Shown: positions 15,895 to 23,335 of the stretch, piece after piece
How the letters are laid out: every line of letters starts with the position of its first letter
Position numbering within the stretch: position 1 is the first letter of the stretch
DNA from: Streptosporangium nondiastaticum
Lineage (GTDB): Bacteria; Actinomycetota; Actinomycetes; Streptomycetales; Streptomycetaceae
Reading direction: 5' to 3'
Assembly: GCF_003011965.1 (NCBI RefSeq)
Contig: NZ_PXWG01000019.1
Coordinates: 1 to 64,000, forward strand
Length of the DNA stretch: 64,000 nt
Position numbers and translations under genes: made by a program
Notes under the pieces: model-generated
Databases searched by the model: none
Told to the model about the DNA's origin: nothing
What the model saw: the letters and a program-made list of their open reading frames with translations, nothing else

Positions 15895-17031
15895 GTGGAC
15901 TTCACCTTCAGCGAGGAGCAGCAGGCGGCCGCCGAGGCGGCGCGGGCCGTGTTCTCCGGGGTCTCCCCCGACGGCGTGCCCAGCCCCGTGCTGTCCCGGG
16001 GCCCGGTCGCGGAGGACTTCGACCGCGCGCTGTGGCGCAGGCTGGCCGCGGCGGACCTGCTGAGCCTGACCGTCGGCACCCGGCACGGCGGAGGGGGGCT
16101 CGGGCCGATCGCCCTGTGCCTGGTGCTGCGCGAGGCCGGCCAGGTGCTCGCCCGGGTGCCGCTGCTGGAGGCCGGAGCCACGGCGCTCGCGCTGAGCACG
16201 CACGGCGGCGCGGCTGGGGCACGGATCCTGCCGGCGCTCGGGCGCGGCGAGCCGGTCGTCACGGTCGCCTCCAACGGCCGGACGGGGCACGATGCGGCGG
16301 AGCTCTCGGTCGCCGCCCGGCCGGCGGCCGGAGAGGGCTGGGTGTTCGACGGCCTGCAGACGGCCGTGCCGTGGGCGCGGTCCGTCGACCTGATCATCGT
16401 GCCCGCGTGCGACGCGGACGGCCGTGCCGTGCTCGGGATCGTCCCCCGCGACCACCCCGGGGTCGCCCTGGCCCGGCAGGTGTCCACGAACGGCGAGCAG
16501 TACGCCGAAGTGCGGCTCGACTCCGTACGGCTCGACGGCATGCAGGTGATCACGGACGAAGGGGCCTGGCCGCGGCTGCGCGCGCTGCTCACCGCCGGGA
16601 CGTGCGCGCTCGCGCTCGGGGTGGGGACGGCGGCATGCCGTATGACCAGCGCGTACACCAGCAAGCGGGAGCAGTTCGGCTTCCCGTTGGCCACGTTCCA
16701 GGCGGTGGCCGTCCAGGCCGCGGACCGCTATGTCGACCTGCGGGCCATGGAGGCCACGCTCTGGCAGGCCGCGTGGCGGCTGGAGACCGGTGCGGGCGGG
16801 GCCCTGCCCGCCGAGGCGGACCTCGCCGTCGCGAAGGTCTGGGCCTCCGAAGGCGTACGGCGCGCCGTGCAGACCGCGCAGCACCTGCACGGCGGCTTCG
16901 GCGCCGACACCGGCTACGCCCTGCACCGGTACCACGCGTGGGCCAAGCAGCTGGAGCTGTCGCTGGGCCCGGCCGCGGCGCACGAGGAGGCGCTGGGCGA
17001 CCTGCTGGCCGCCCACGCGCCCGAGGGGTAG
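15895..17031 (+). CDS. Acyl-CoA dehydrogenase family protein
   Basis: 378 residues. It begins with DFTFSEEQQAAAEAARAVF, typical of the N-terminal helical domain of this flavoenzyme family. The middle beta domain has ATVASNGRTG-like sequence and the C-terminal domain has SKREQFGFPLATFQAVAVQA and HLHGGFGADTGYALHRYHAW. The catalytic Glu position of classical enzymes is not obvious, so it may be the non-catalytic half of a heteromeric dehydrogenase, as known for many actinobacterial FadE proteins. GTG 15895 is the start; the very long upstream frame is a shadow of paaE. The substrate is unknown and a role in the phenylacetate pathway is only suggested by position. Confidence 0.82.
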   Translation: MDFTFSEEQQAAAEAARAVFSGVSPDGVPSPVLSRGPVAEDFDRALWRRLAAADLLSLTVGTRHGGGGLGPIALCLVLREAGQVLARVPLLEAGATALALSTHGGAAGARILPALGRGEPVVTVASNGRTGHDAAELSVAARPAAGEGWVFDGLQTAVPWARSVDLIIVPACDADGRAVLGIVPRDHPGVALARQVSTNGEQYAEVRLDSVRLDGMQVITDEGAWPRLRALLTAGTCALALGVGTAACRMTSAYTSKREQFGFPLATFQAVAVQAADRYVDLRAMEATLWQAAWRLETGAGGALPAEADLAVAKVWASEGVRRAVQTAQHLHGGFGADTGYALHRYHAWAKQLELSLGPAAAHEEALGDLLAAHAPEG

Positions 17032-17082
17032 CACCCGCCCGAGCCGGAGCCCGAGCGGGTCCGGAGCGGGTCCGGAGCAGGC

Positions 17083-17136
17083 TGCGGCTAGATCACGGAA
17101 TGCGGCTGGATCACGGGATGCGGCTAGATCACGGTC
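17083..17136. repeat. Three 18-bp tandem repeats at the 3' end of the rhodanese gene
   Basis: TGCGGCTAGATCACGG plus two bases is repeated three times with few changes (17083, 17101, 17119). The third copy contains the last codons and the TAG stop of the minus-strand rhodanese gene; the other two extend beyond it. A smaller 11-bp duplication (CGGGTCCGGAG) lies just to the left. Confidence 0.85.
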
Positions 17137-17471
17137 CCGGGAGCGCCGTTGCCGTCCACGACCGGGCGGCCGGCGGCCTCCCAGACCTGCATGCCGCCGT
17201 CGACGTTCACCGCGTCCAGGCCCTGCTGCACCAGGTAGGCGGTGACCTGCGCAGACCGCCCGCCCGAGCGGCAGATGACGTTGATCCGGCCGCCGTCCGG
17301 CGCCTTCTCCGTCAACTCGCCGAAGCGGGCCACGAAGTCGCTCATCGGGATGTGCAGGGCGCCCTCGGCGTGGCCGGCCGCCCACTCGTCGGCCTCGCGC
17401 ACATCCAGCAGAAAGTCGTCGGACGAGAGGGCGTCGACGCCGACCGTGGGGATTCCGGAACCAAAGCTCAT
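17124..17471 (-). CDS. Single-domain rhodanese-like sulfurtransferase
   Basis: 115 residues, the usual size of a stand-alone rhodanese. The active-site loop is CRSGGRSAQV with the sulfur-carrying Cys, preceded by LLDVREADEWAAGHAEGA and followed by VNVDGGMQVWEAAGRPV. It would carry sulfane sulfur in the cytoplasm; the acceptor is unknown. ATG 17471 follows the J-domain gene stop on the same strand with a 10-bp gap, so the two may form a transcription unit. Its 3' end lies in a tandem repeat. Confidence 0.88.
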   Translation of the reverse strand: MSFGSGIPTVGVDALSSDDFLLDVREADEWAAGHAEGALHIPMSDFVARFGELTEKAPDGGRINVICRSGGRSAQVTAYLVQQGLDAVNVDGGMQVWEAAGRPVVDGNGAPGTVI

Positions 17472-17481
17472 GCCCACGACG

Positions 17482-18264
17482 CTACCCGACCAGTTCCCGC
17501 AGCTGCGCCTCGCGCTCGGCGACCTGGGCGCGCAGGCCCTCGCCGATCTCCTCCAGCAGGCCGTCCGGGTCCTCCGGCGCCATCCGCAGCATCGAGCCGA
17601 TCGCCGACCCCTCCAGCTCGGCGGCCAGGGCCGACAGCATCTCCTTGCGCTGCGCCAGCCACTCCAGGCGGGCGTAGAGCTCCTCGGCGCGGTCCAGGGG
17701 GCGCGGCTCCGGCGCCGGGCCCGCGGCCCACTCCGCGGCCAGGGCGCCCAGGAGGTCCTCGTCACCGTCCGCGTACGCGGCGTTGACGCGCACGATGAAC
17801 TCCTCGCGGCGCAGCCGCTCGGCCTCGTCCCGCGCCAGGTCCGGGTGGGCCTCGCGGACCAGCTCCCGGAAGGCCCGGCGGGCCTCGTCGCTCGGGCGCA
17901 CCCGGCGGGGCGGGCGGACCGGCTTCTCCGTGAGCATCGCCGTGCCCTCCGGGGACAGCCCGTCCGAGTCCAGCCAGCCGCCGAACAGCTCCTCCACCCC
18001 GGGCAGCGGCTGCACCAGCGCACGGGCCTCGCGGGCCTTGCGCAGGTCCTCCGGATCGCCGCTGCGGGCGGCGACGGCCTCGGCGATCTGTGCGTCCAGC
18101 TCTTCGAGGCGGGCGTAGACCGGGCCGAGGCGCTGGTGGTGCAGGCGGGAGAAGTTCTCCACCTCCACGCGGAACGTCTCCACGGCGATCTCGAACTCGA
18201 TCAGCGCGGTTTCGGCCGTGCGGACGGCTTGCTCCAGGCGGGAAGTGTCTGCTTCCGGATTCAT
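17482..18264 (-). CDS. J-domain-like protein with coiled-coil helices
   Basis: 260 residues, mostly helical and charged. Residues around 150-175 read FRELVREAHPDLARDEAERL followed by FIVRVNAAYADGD, a J-domain core with the HPD tripeptide that stimulates DnaK-type chaperones. The N-terminal 80 residues and the C-terminal 60 are predicted coiled coil by their heptad-like pattern (VYARLEELDAQIAEAV; REAQLRELVG). No glycine-rich or zinc domain of DnaJ is present, so it is a type III J protein or a relic. ATG 18264 is used, with an adjacent GTG just before it. Confidence 0.75.
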   Translation of the reverse strand: MNPEADTSRLEQAVRTAETALIEFEIAVETFRVEVENFSRLHHQRLGPVYARLEELDAQIAEAVAARSGDPEDLRKAREARALVQPLPGVEELFGGWLDSDGLSPEGTAMLTEKPVRPPRRVRPSDEARRAFRELVREAHPDLARDEAERLRREEFIVRVNAAYADGDEDLLGALAAEWAAGPAPEPRPLDRAEELYARLEWLAQRKEMLSALAAELEGSAIGSMLRMAPEDPDGLLEEIGEGLRAQVAEREAQLRELVG

Positions 18265-18413
18265 CACCCGACCAGCGTAGTTCCCTCCCGGAGGGTTACC
18301 CGGACCGCGGCGGCCCGCCCCCGCAGCCGCCGCCGCAGCCTCCCTCTCGCCTGCGGCGAAGAGGCCGGGGCAGGCACCGCCCCGAACCGCCCACCGGCCG
18401 GCCGCGTCGCCCG

Positions 18414-19808
18414 CTAGACGCCCGTTTCCGCGGCCACGCGCCCCGCGCGGATCGCGCGGGTCAGGGCCTCGTGATCCGCTTCCATCCGGTCCGCGTAGAC
18501 CCGGGCGAACTCGGCCAGCGCCTCGTCCAGGGCCTCGGACTTGCCGCAGTAGGCGGCTATCAGGCGCGGGTCCGTGGTGTGGGAGTGGGCGCGGGCGAGG
18601 AGCGCGCCGGTGATGCGAGCGTAGTCGTCCAGTTCGGCGGGGGCGAGGGCGGCCGGGTCGACGCTGCCCTTGCGGTTGCGGAACTGCCGCACCTGGTACG
18701 GGCGCCCCTCGACCGTGGCCCAGCCGAGCAACACGTCGCTCACGACCTGCATCCGCTTCTGCCCCAGCACGACCCGCCGCCCCTCGTGCCCGTCCGGCGG
18801 CAGGGCGAACCCGGCCTTCTCCGCGTAGGGCAGCAGGACCGAGGGGCGGGCCTCCTTCACCTGGAGGACCAGCGGCTCCCCGCGGTGGTCCAGGAGCAGC
18901 ACCACGTACGAGCGCAGGCCCACGCTCCCGGTGCCGACGACGCGGAACGCCACGTCCTGCACCTCGTACCGGGCGAGCAGCGGCAGCAGCTCCTCCGGGA
19001 GGGTGCCGAGGTAGCCGCCCAGCGCCGAGGCGACCGCGCCCGCCTCGGCGTCCGGCAGGCGGCGCAGCACCGGCGGGGCGTCCACGAAGCGCCGCCCGCC
19101 GCCCGCCTTCTCCGTGGCCTTGGCGGCGAAGCGGGCGCTCGTGTTCCGCCGGGCCTTCCCGGCGACGCGCTCCAGCGTGCCGGTGAGGTCGCGGGCGTCC
19201 GCGTGGGAGACGAGCCGCTCGTCGGCGATGGCGTTCCAGGCGTCCGCGACGGGCATGCCGGCGAGCAGCCGCATCGTGTGCCGGTACGAGCCGGCCGCGT
19301 CCTTCGCCGCGGCCCGGCAGGTGGCCTCGTCCGCGCCCGCCTCCCGTCCGGCCAGCACCAGCGAGGCGGCGAGCCGCTTCACGTCCCACTCCCAGGGCCC
19401 GTGCAGGGTCTCGTCGAAGTCGTTGAGGTCGATGACGAGTTCGCCGCGCGCGTCGCCGTAGAGCCCGAAGTTGGCGGCGTGGGCGTCGCCGCAGATCTGG
19501 GCGCCGGCCCCGGTCACGGCGGTGTCCATCAGGTCGTACGCCATGAGCCCGGCGGACCCGCGCAGGAAGGCGAACGGCGAGGCGGCCATCCGGCCGACGC
19601 GTATCGGCGTGAGCTCGGGCAGCCGGCCCGCGTTCGAGGCCTCGACCTCGGCGACCGCGTCCGGCCGGTCCGCCGCGGGGGACCACCGCGCGTGCGCGGA
19701 CCGCGGCACCCGCTCCCGCAGCGCCTTGCCCTCCGCCTTCGGTGACCCCGCCGCCCCCTTGGGACCGGCGGAACGGGCGAACCCCGGAACGTACGGCAGT
19801 CGCGGCAT
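18414..19808 (-). CDS. DUF2252 family protein (kinase-like fold)
   Basis: 464 residues. The family hallmarks are visible: RMAASPFAFLRGSAGLMAYD, ICGDAHAANFGLYGD and VIDLNDFDETLHGPWEWD, which resemble the catalytic and metal-binding loops of aminoglycoside phosphotransferase-like kinases, then the C-terminal RQFRNRKGSVD and AYCGKSEALDEAL. Function of DUF2252 is not established; a small-molecule phosphotransferase is possible. ATG 19808 has GGGGAGG 8 nt upstream, which decides it over the longer frame to 19847. Three 16-bp repeats lie immediately upstream. Confidence 0.85.
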   Translation of the reverse strand: MPRLPYVPGFARSAGPKGAAGSPKAEGKALRERVPRSAHARWSPAADRPDAVAEVEASNAGRLPELTPIRVGRMAASPFAFLRGSAGLMAYDLMDTAVTGAGAQICGDAHAANFGLYGDARGELVIDLNDFDETLHGPWEWDVKRLAASLVLAGREAGADEATCRAAAKDAAGSYRHTMRLLAGMPVADAWNAIADERLVSHADARDLTGTLERVAGKARRNTSARFAAKATEKAGGGRRFVDAPPVLRRLPDAEAGAVASALGGYLGTLPEELLPLLARYEVQDVAFRVVGTGSVGLRSYVVLLLDHRGEPLVLQVKEARPSVLLPYAEKAGFALPPDGHEGRRVVLGQKRMQVVSDVLLGWATVEGRPYQVRQFRNRKGSVDPAALAPAELDDYARITGALLARAHSHTTDPRLIAAYCGKSEALDEALAEFARVYADRMEADHEALTRAIRAGRVAAETGV

Positions 19809-19827
19809 CGCGCCCACCTCCCCCTTC

Positions 19828-19875
19828 ATACGTCTCTTACGGCACACGTCTCTTACGGCATACGTCCCTTACGGC
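19828..19875 (-). repeat. Three 16-bp direct repeats in the leader/promoter of the DUF2252 gene
   Basis: On the minus strand the unit GCCGTAAGAGACGTAT occurs three times head to tail with one or two differences per copy. The last copy ends 9 bp from the ribosome binding site of the DUF2252 gene. It could be an operator array or simple slippage. Confidence 0.85.
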
Positions 19876-19963
19876 GCGCGCCGCGCTGCGATCGGTTGCC
19901 GAGAACCTACCGGCGGAGCACCCGCAGGAGACAGGGAGGGGGAGGCCGGGCGGGGCAGCCGGT

Positions 19964-21205
19964 TCAGGCGCACAGGGGCGTGACGGACCCCGTCACGCGC
20001 CGCCGCCGCGCCGGGAACCGCCGCGTCCCCGCCCGCGCGGCGACGAGGTGGGCGACCGAGGCCAGCGTGATGTGGCGGTGCCAGCCCTGGAACGAGCGGC
20101 CCGCGAAGTCCCGGACGCCGGTGTGCTCGGAGATCTCCGCGAAGTCGCGCTCGACGACGTCCGTGAGCCGGGTCAGCCGCAGCAGGGTGATGAGCGGCAG
20201 CCGCCGGGAGTCGGTGAGCCACAGCCGGGACGGCCACCGGCCGGAGGAGCGCCAGTCGCCGATGAGCAGCATCGGCCGGTGATGGACGGGGCCGGGGCCG
20301 CCCCCGGGCCCGCCGCCGGGCGCCTGGCACGCCAGCAGCACGGGAATGGCGCTCACCACCCCGAAGTGCATGCCGCCGCCCGCCGCGTCCGACCACTCCA
20401 CCTGGCGGCGCATCCGCTTCATCGAGGAGATCAGGCTCAGGGCGGGCACCTCCTTGTCGCTGTATCCCTGCAGCAGGGAGCCGTCGACCCGCAGCGGCGT
20501 CGCGCCGTCGATGCGCAGGATCAGGGAGGCGCCCGCGCGGGCGAAGCGCCCCACGGTCGCCCCGGCGTCGAGCCCGTCCACGTCCACGACGACGGGGCGC
20601 CGGCGCAGGCCCCAGGCCTCGGCGGCCTCCAGGGCGACGGATCCGGCGTGCTCCTCCAGGGAGACGACGCGGCTGGCGTCGGGTATGTGGGCGCGGCTGC
20701 GCCGGGCCGGGTCCTCCAGCCAGTTCCGGGAGAGCACCAGGCTCCAGTTGAAGGGCACGCTGATCCGCTCCGAGGCGCTCCACGCGCTGAAGGCCCGCTG
20801 CCCGTTGACGGTCTGGCCGAGGTGGGGGAGGAACTGCTGGTCGACGCCGACCGAGTGGATCCCCGCCTTGGGGATGACCGTGGAGTTGACCACCCACGCC
20901 TGGGGGCGCACGGCCTCGTCCGCGAGCCGGGCCAGCGCGCCCCGGACGGGCGCCCAGTTCCAGGACGACGCGGTGATGAAGTGGTGGACGCTCTGCTGGA
21001 GCGCCTTTCCGCCGATCTGTTCCGCGACGTTGCGCAGGGTCTTGCGGCCCTCCGCCGCCAGCAGGCCGCGTACGTACTGCTCGGCCATCCGGCGCTGGTC
21101 GTTCCGCGCGAGGGAAGCGAACAGTTCCGGCTCCACGTCCCAGTGGTCGGCGAGGGCTGCCGTCCCGCTGGGCACAGGGCCGGGTTGCGCGGATCTGACT
21201 TCCAT
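19964..21205 (-). CDS. IS701-type transposase-derived protein, probably inactive or repurposed
   Basis: 413 residues with the general layout of IS701/DDE transposases (an N-terminal region, PQAWVVNSTVIPKAGIHSVG, then GHRHVTL-like GWHRHITLASVAHL near the end). The phrase that normally reads DDTGFPKKG, with the first catalytic Asp, is here NSTVIPKAG (residues 107-115), and the usual FEGRSW near the C terminus is FAGRSF (367-372). These changes argue against DNA cleavage. The frame is complete, with a good ribosome binding site (GGGGAG) and no visible terminal inverted repeats, so it looks like a kept, domesticated gene rather than a decaying insertion. It is divergent from a small HTH gene. Confidence 0.75.
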   Translation of the reverse strand: MEVRSAQPGPVPSGTAALADHWDVEPELFASLARNDQRRMAEQYVRGLLAAEGRKTLRNVAEQIGGKALQQSVHHFITASSWNWAPVRGALARLADEAVRPQAWVVNSTVIPKAGIHSVGVDQQFLPHLGQTVNGQRAFSAWSASERISVPFNWSLVLSRNWLEDPARRSRAHIPDASRVVSLEEHAGSVALEAAEAWGLRRRPVVVDVDGLDAGATVGRFARAGASLILRIDGATPLRVDGSLLQGYSDKEVPALSLISSMKRMRRQVEWSDAAGGGMHFGVVSAIPVLLACQAPGGGPGGGPGPVHHRPMLLIGDWRSSGRWPSRLWLTDSRRLPLITLLRLTRLTDVVERDFAEISEHTGVRDFAGRSFQGWHRHITLASVAHLVAARAGTRRFPARRRRVTGSVTPLCA

Positions 21206-21531
21206 CGGATCTCCCCACGTGGGTGTGGCTACCGGGACTGGCGCCCGACCGTACCAAACCGACCGCGTGGTTTCTATTGATGCTTGAACCTTGCAACACC
21301 CGGCCTCGCGCGAGCCGCCCCCGGAGGACGGGCCGCGACGGGCGGCCCGCACCTTGGCCGAATTCGACCGATTGCTGCATCACCCCTGGTCACAGATTGA
21401 TCAAAAAGTGAACTCGCCCCCGATGCGGCAACCTTTAGCCGAATGCGGGCTTTTAGTTAGCCCTAAAGGTGGCATCCTCTAAGAGGAAGGCGCCTAAGGG
21501 CGCCGTGAGTTCTTGGTTCCAGGGGGTAGGG
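21206..21531. promoter_or_regulatory. Divergent intergenic region with stacked palindromes
   Basis: This 326-bp gap between the transposase-derived gene and the HTH gene is unusually A/T-rich in its centre (around 21370-21470). It holds a 7-bp inverted repeat CCTTTAG/CTAAAGG (21432-21438 and 21463-21469), the palindrome CCTCTAAGAGG (21476-21486) and a GGCGCC-TAAG-GGCGCC hairpin (21489-21504) just before the HTH start. The palindromes are good candidates for autoregulation by the HTH protein. Confidence 0.5.
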
Positions 21532-21849
21532 ATGACGTGGCGCGACAGACGTGATCATGGACGGGCGGCCGACGAGGCCGGAGGCCGGCTGGCACGCCAC
21601 GCGACGGCATCCCTTGCGGGCCTCCTCGCCGAACGCGGCATGACCCGTAAGGACTTGGCGGAGAGCATGGGCGTCTCGCCGGGCAGAGTGAGCCAAATCC
21701 TCTCCGGCGACGAGAATCTGACCATGCGTTCGCTCGCCGCCGTGGCCGACGCGCTCGACGTGAAGATGGAGATCTCCTTCGTCGACGCTTCCGCCGCCGG
21801 CTGCCAGGAACAGCCCGCGCACAGAGCGTTGGCCAAGACGTACCACTGA
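21532..21849 (+). CDS. XRE-family helix-turn-helix regulator
   Basis: 105 residues. A single HTH domain occupies residues 24-80 (LAGLLAERGMTRKDLAESMG, VSPGRVSQILSGDENLTMRS, AAVADALDVKMEISFV), of the Cro/C1 type with an added beta strand. The rest is short and polar. ATG 21532 is close to a GGGGG-TAGGG purine stretch; ATG 21469 in the same frame would place the start inside a palindrome. Small regulators of this kind often act on their own promoter, and three palindromes lie upstream. It is convergent with the membrane-anchored gene that follows. Confidence 0.8.
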   Translation: MTWRDRRDHGRAADEAGGRLARHATASLAGLLAERGMTRKDLAESMGVSPGRVSQILSGDENLTMRSLAAVADALDVKMEISFVDASAAGCQEQPAHRALAKTYH

Positions 21850-21855
21850 GACTGC

Positions 21856-22632
21856 TCAGCCGGCCGAAGGCCCGGCGGCGGCCACATACAGAGGCTGCCG
21901 CCGCAGTTCGAGGATCTTCTCGTCGTCGCTGCGCTTGCCGTGCGCGTGGGCCAGCTCCAGCAGGCGCGCGCACAGGTGCTCGGCCTCGCCGAAGGCCCGC
22001 AGCGTCCGCCCGATCTCCTCGCGGGTCCGCTCGCGCTGCTCGTCCGAACAGGCCTTCTCGATCTCGGTCTCCAGCGTGTCCGCCCGCTGCACGGCGGCCC
22101 GTACGTCCTCGTACCGCGCGTCGATCGAGGCCCCCGGGCCGTTCTTGCCCCTGGACGAGCGCCCGGGCACCTCGACGCGCGACTTCAGGTGCCGCGCGAC
22201 CCGGTCGGCGAAGACGTCCAGCTCCCAGCAGTTGTCGAAGCCCTCGGCCAGCCGGGCGCACCACTCGGCCCGATCCGTCTGCAGCCGGTCCATCAGACTG
22301 TTGATCAGCAGGGAATGGCCCAGTGTGAGAATCGCCATGACGGGGTGCTCCGCCTGCTCGCTCCGCCGCTTGGGCACCAGGCCCGCTCCCGCGACGATGC
22401 CGACCGCCGCCGGCGGCACGGCGTCGGCGTGCGGTAACAGCAGGCCGCTCGCGAGCGCCGCCATCCCGGACGTCCACACCACCACGGCCAGCGCCGAGGC
22501 GGCGGAACGCACCGTCCCCAGCAGCCTCCCCTGTCCACGGAAGCGGTGCACCAGGCACACCCAGGTCACGGGCGCGCAGACGACGGCAGGCAGGATCCAC
22601 TCGGAAAATACGGACGTCTGGTCACCAGCCAC
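21856..22632 (-). CDS. Uncharacterised membrane-anchored protein
   Basis: 258 residues. Two or three hydrophobic segments at the N terminus (WILPAVVCAPVTWVCLVH, SALAVVVWTSGMAALASGLL, then a shorter one at VGIVAGAGLV) are followed by a long cytosolic helical part rich in Arg and Glu (DTLETEIEKACSDEQRERTR). No family could be recognised. GTG 22632 has a G-rich stretch upstream; GTG 22656 would also be in frame. It ends 6 bp from the HTH gene on the other strand, and a DNA-facing or cytoskeletal role cannot be judged. Confidence 0.6.
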   Translation of the reverse strand: MAGDQTSVFSEWILPAVVCAPVTWVCLVHRFRGQGRLLGTVRSAASALAVVVWTSGMAALASGLLLPHADAVPPAAVGIVAGAGLVPKRRSEQAEHPVMAILTLGHSLLINSLMDRLQTDRAEWCARLAEGFDNCWELDVFADRVARHLKSRVEVPGRSSRGKNGPGASIDARYEDVRAAVQRADTLETEIEKACSDEQRERTREEIGRTLRAFGEAEHLCARLLELAHAHGKRSDDEKILELRRQPLYVAAAGPSAG

Positions 22633-22780
22633 CCCGGGCCCCCCATTCCGGATCACACAGCGCCCCGGTACGACTACGGAATGATGTTCCCACTCCAGCC
22701 ACTACGGCGTGCCAGGTTCCGGCCAAGCTCCAGGATCACAAGGGCCCCTCGGGGCACAGAAGGACGTCAGAACAAAACGA

Positions 22781-22824
22781 GACAGACCCCCCGGAGTGAC
22801 CGAAGTCACTTCGAGGGGTCTGTC
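22781..22824 (-). terminator. Rho-independent terminator after tRNA-Leu
   Basis: A long hairpin with arms GACAGACCCC/GGGGTCTGTC and inner arms GTGAC/GTCAC is followed on the minus strand by TCGTTTTGTTC, i.e. a T-rich tail. It lies 8 bp past the 3' end of the tRNA gene. Confidence 0.85.
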
Positions 22825-22831
22825 CTCACTG

Positions 22832-22915
22832 TGCGCGAGGGGGGAGTTGAACCCCCACGCCCTTGCGGGCACTGGAACCTGAATCCAGCGCGTCTGCCTA
22901 TTCCGCCACCCGCGC
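22832..22915 (-). tRNA. tRNA-Leu (anticodon CAG)
   Basis: 84-nt class II tRNA. The 5' end GCGCGGGTGGCGGAAT pairs with the 3' strand CTCGCGC plus discriminator A. The anticodon stem CTGGA/TCCAG holds the loop TTCAGGT, giving CAG. A variable arm GCCCGCAAGGGC and the T arm GGGGGTTCAACTCCCCC are present. CCA is not encoded. It is followed by a strong terminator. It reads the abundant CTG codon. Confidence 0.95.
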
Positions 22916-23140
22916 ATGGGTGTCGTCCTCGGGTTTCCGGGCTTCTTCCGGGGGACTTGCCCTTCCGGTTTCTGCGCCGTTCGCCTTCCGACATCGAGAA
23001 CATTAGCACGCCTTCGCGGGTGCCTTCACACTCGTTCTCCCCGGACCGGCCCCGGCGGGGGCCGCGGGGCCCTCCCGGGCCGCCGGGACCGGTGGGGACC
23101 CCGCCGGTTGCGGGACACTGGCTCCCGGCCGCCTCTACGA

Positions 23141-23182
23141 TCCCTATGAAGGGGTCCCCATGAAGGGATCTCTATGAAGGGG
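23141..23182 (+). repeat. Three 14-bp tandem repeats containing ATGAAGGG
   Basis: Units TCCCTATGAAGGGG, TCCCCATGAAGGGA and TCTCTATGAAGGGG follow each other with no gap. The first two ATGs open five-codon frames (ATG AAG GGG TCC CCA TGA) whose stop sits in the next ATG. Confidence 0.85.
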
Positions 23183-23281
23183 ACAGGGAGGTCGCGCCGG
23201 CGGGCCGGGGCGACACTCGTCACTCCTGGCCCCGAAGGGGAACCGGCCGTTTCCCGAACGCGTGGATACGATCAGTAAGCA

Positions 23282-23319
23282 GTATCAGGAACGACACCGA
23301 GCATCAGGAACGTCACTGA
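23282..23319 (+). repeat. 19-bp direct repeat in the fhaA leader
   Basis: GTATCAGGAACGACACCGA (23282-23300) is followed directly by GCATCAGGAACGTCACTGA (23301-23319), 16 of 19 identical. It ends shortly before the ribosome binding site GGAGG at about 23325. Confidence 0.8.
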
Positions 23320-23335
23320 GGGAAGGAGGTGCCCC

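Larger units (their letters stand above)
22917..23335. other. 419-bp intergenic region between tRNA-Leu and fhaA
   Basis: No protein gene is supported here. It holds G/C-rich arms at 23040-23110, three 14-bp tandem repeats (23141-23182) and a 19-bp direct repeat (23282-23319) just upstream of the fhaA ribosome binding site. The promoter of the fhaA-pknB operon is expected within it but no unambiguous -35/-10 pair was found. Confidence 0.5.

Noticed and set aside
19964..21205. Active insertion sequence
   Set aside because: No terminal inverted repeats were visible and key catalytic residues are replaced, so I describe it as transposase-derived instead.
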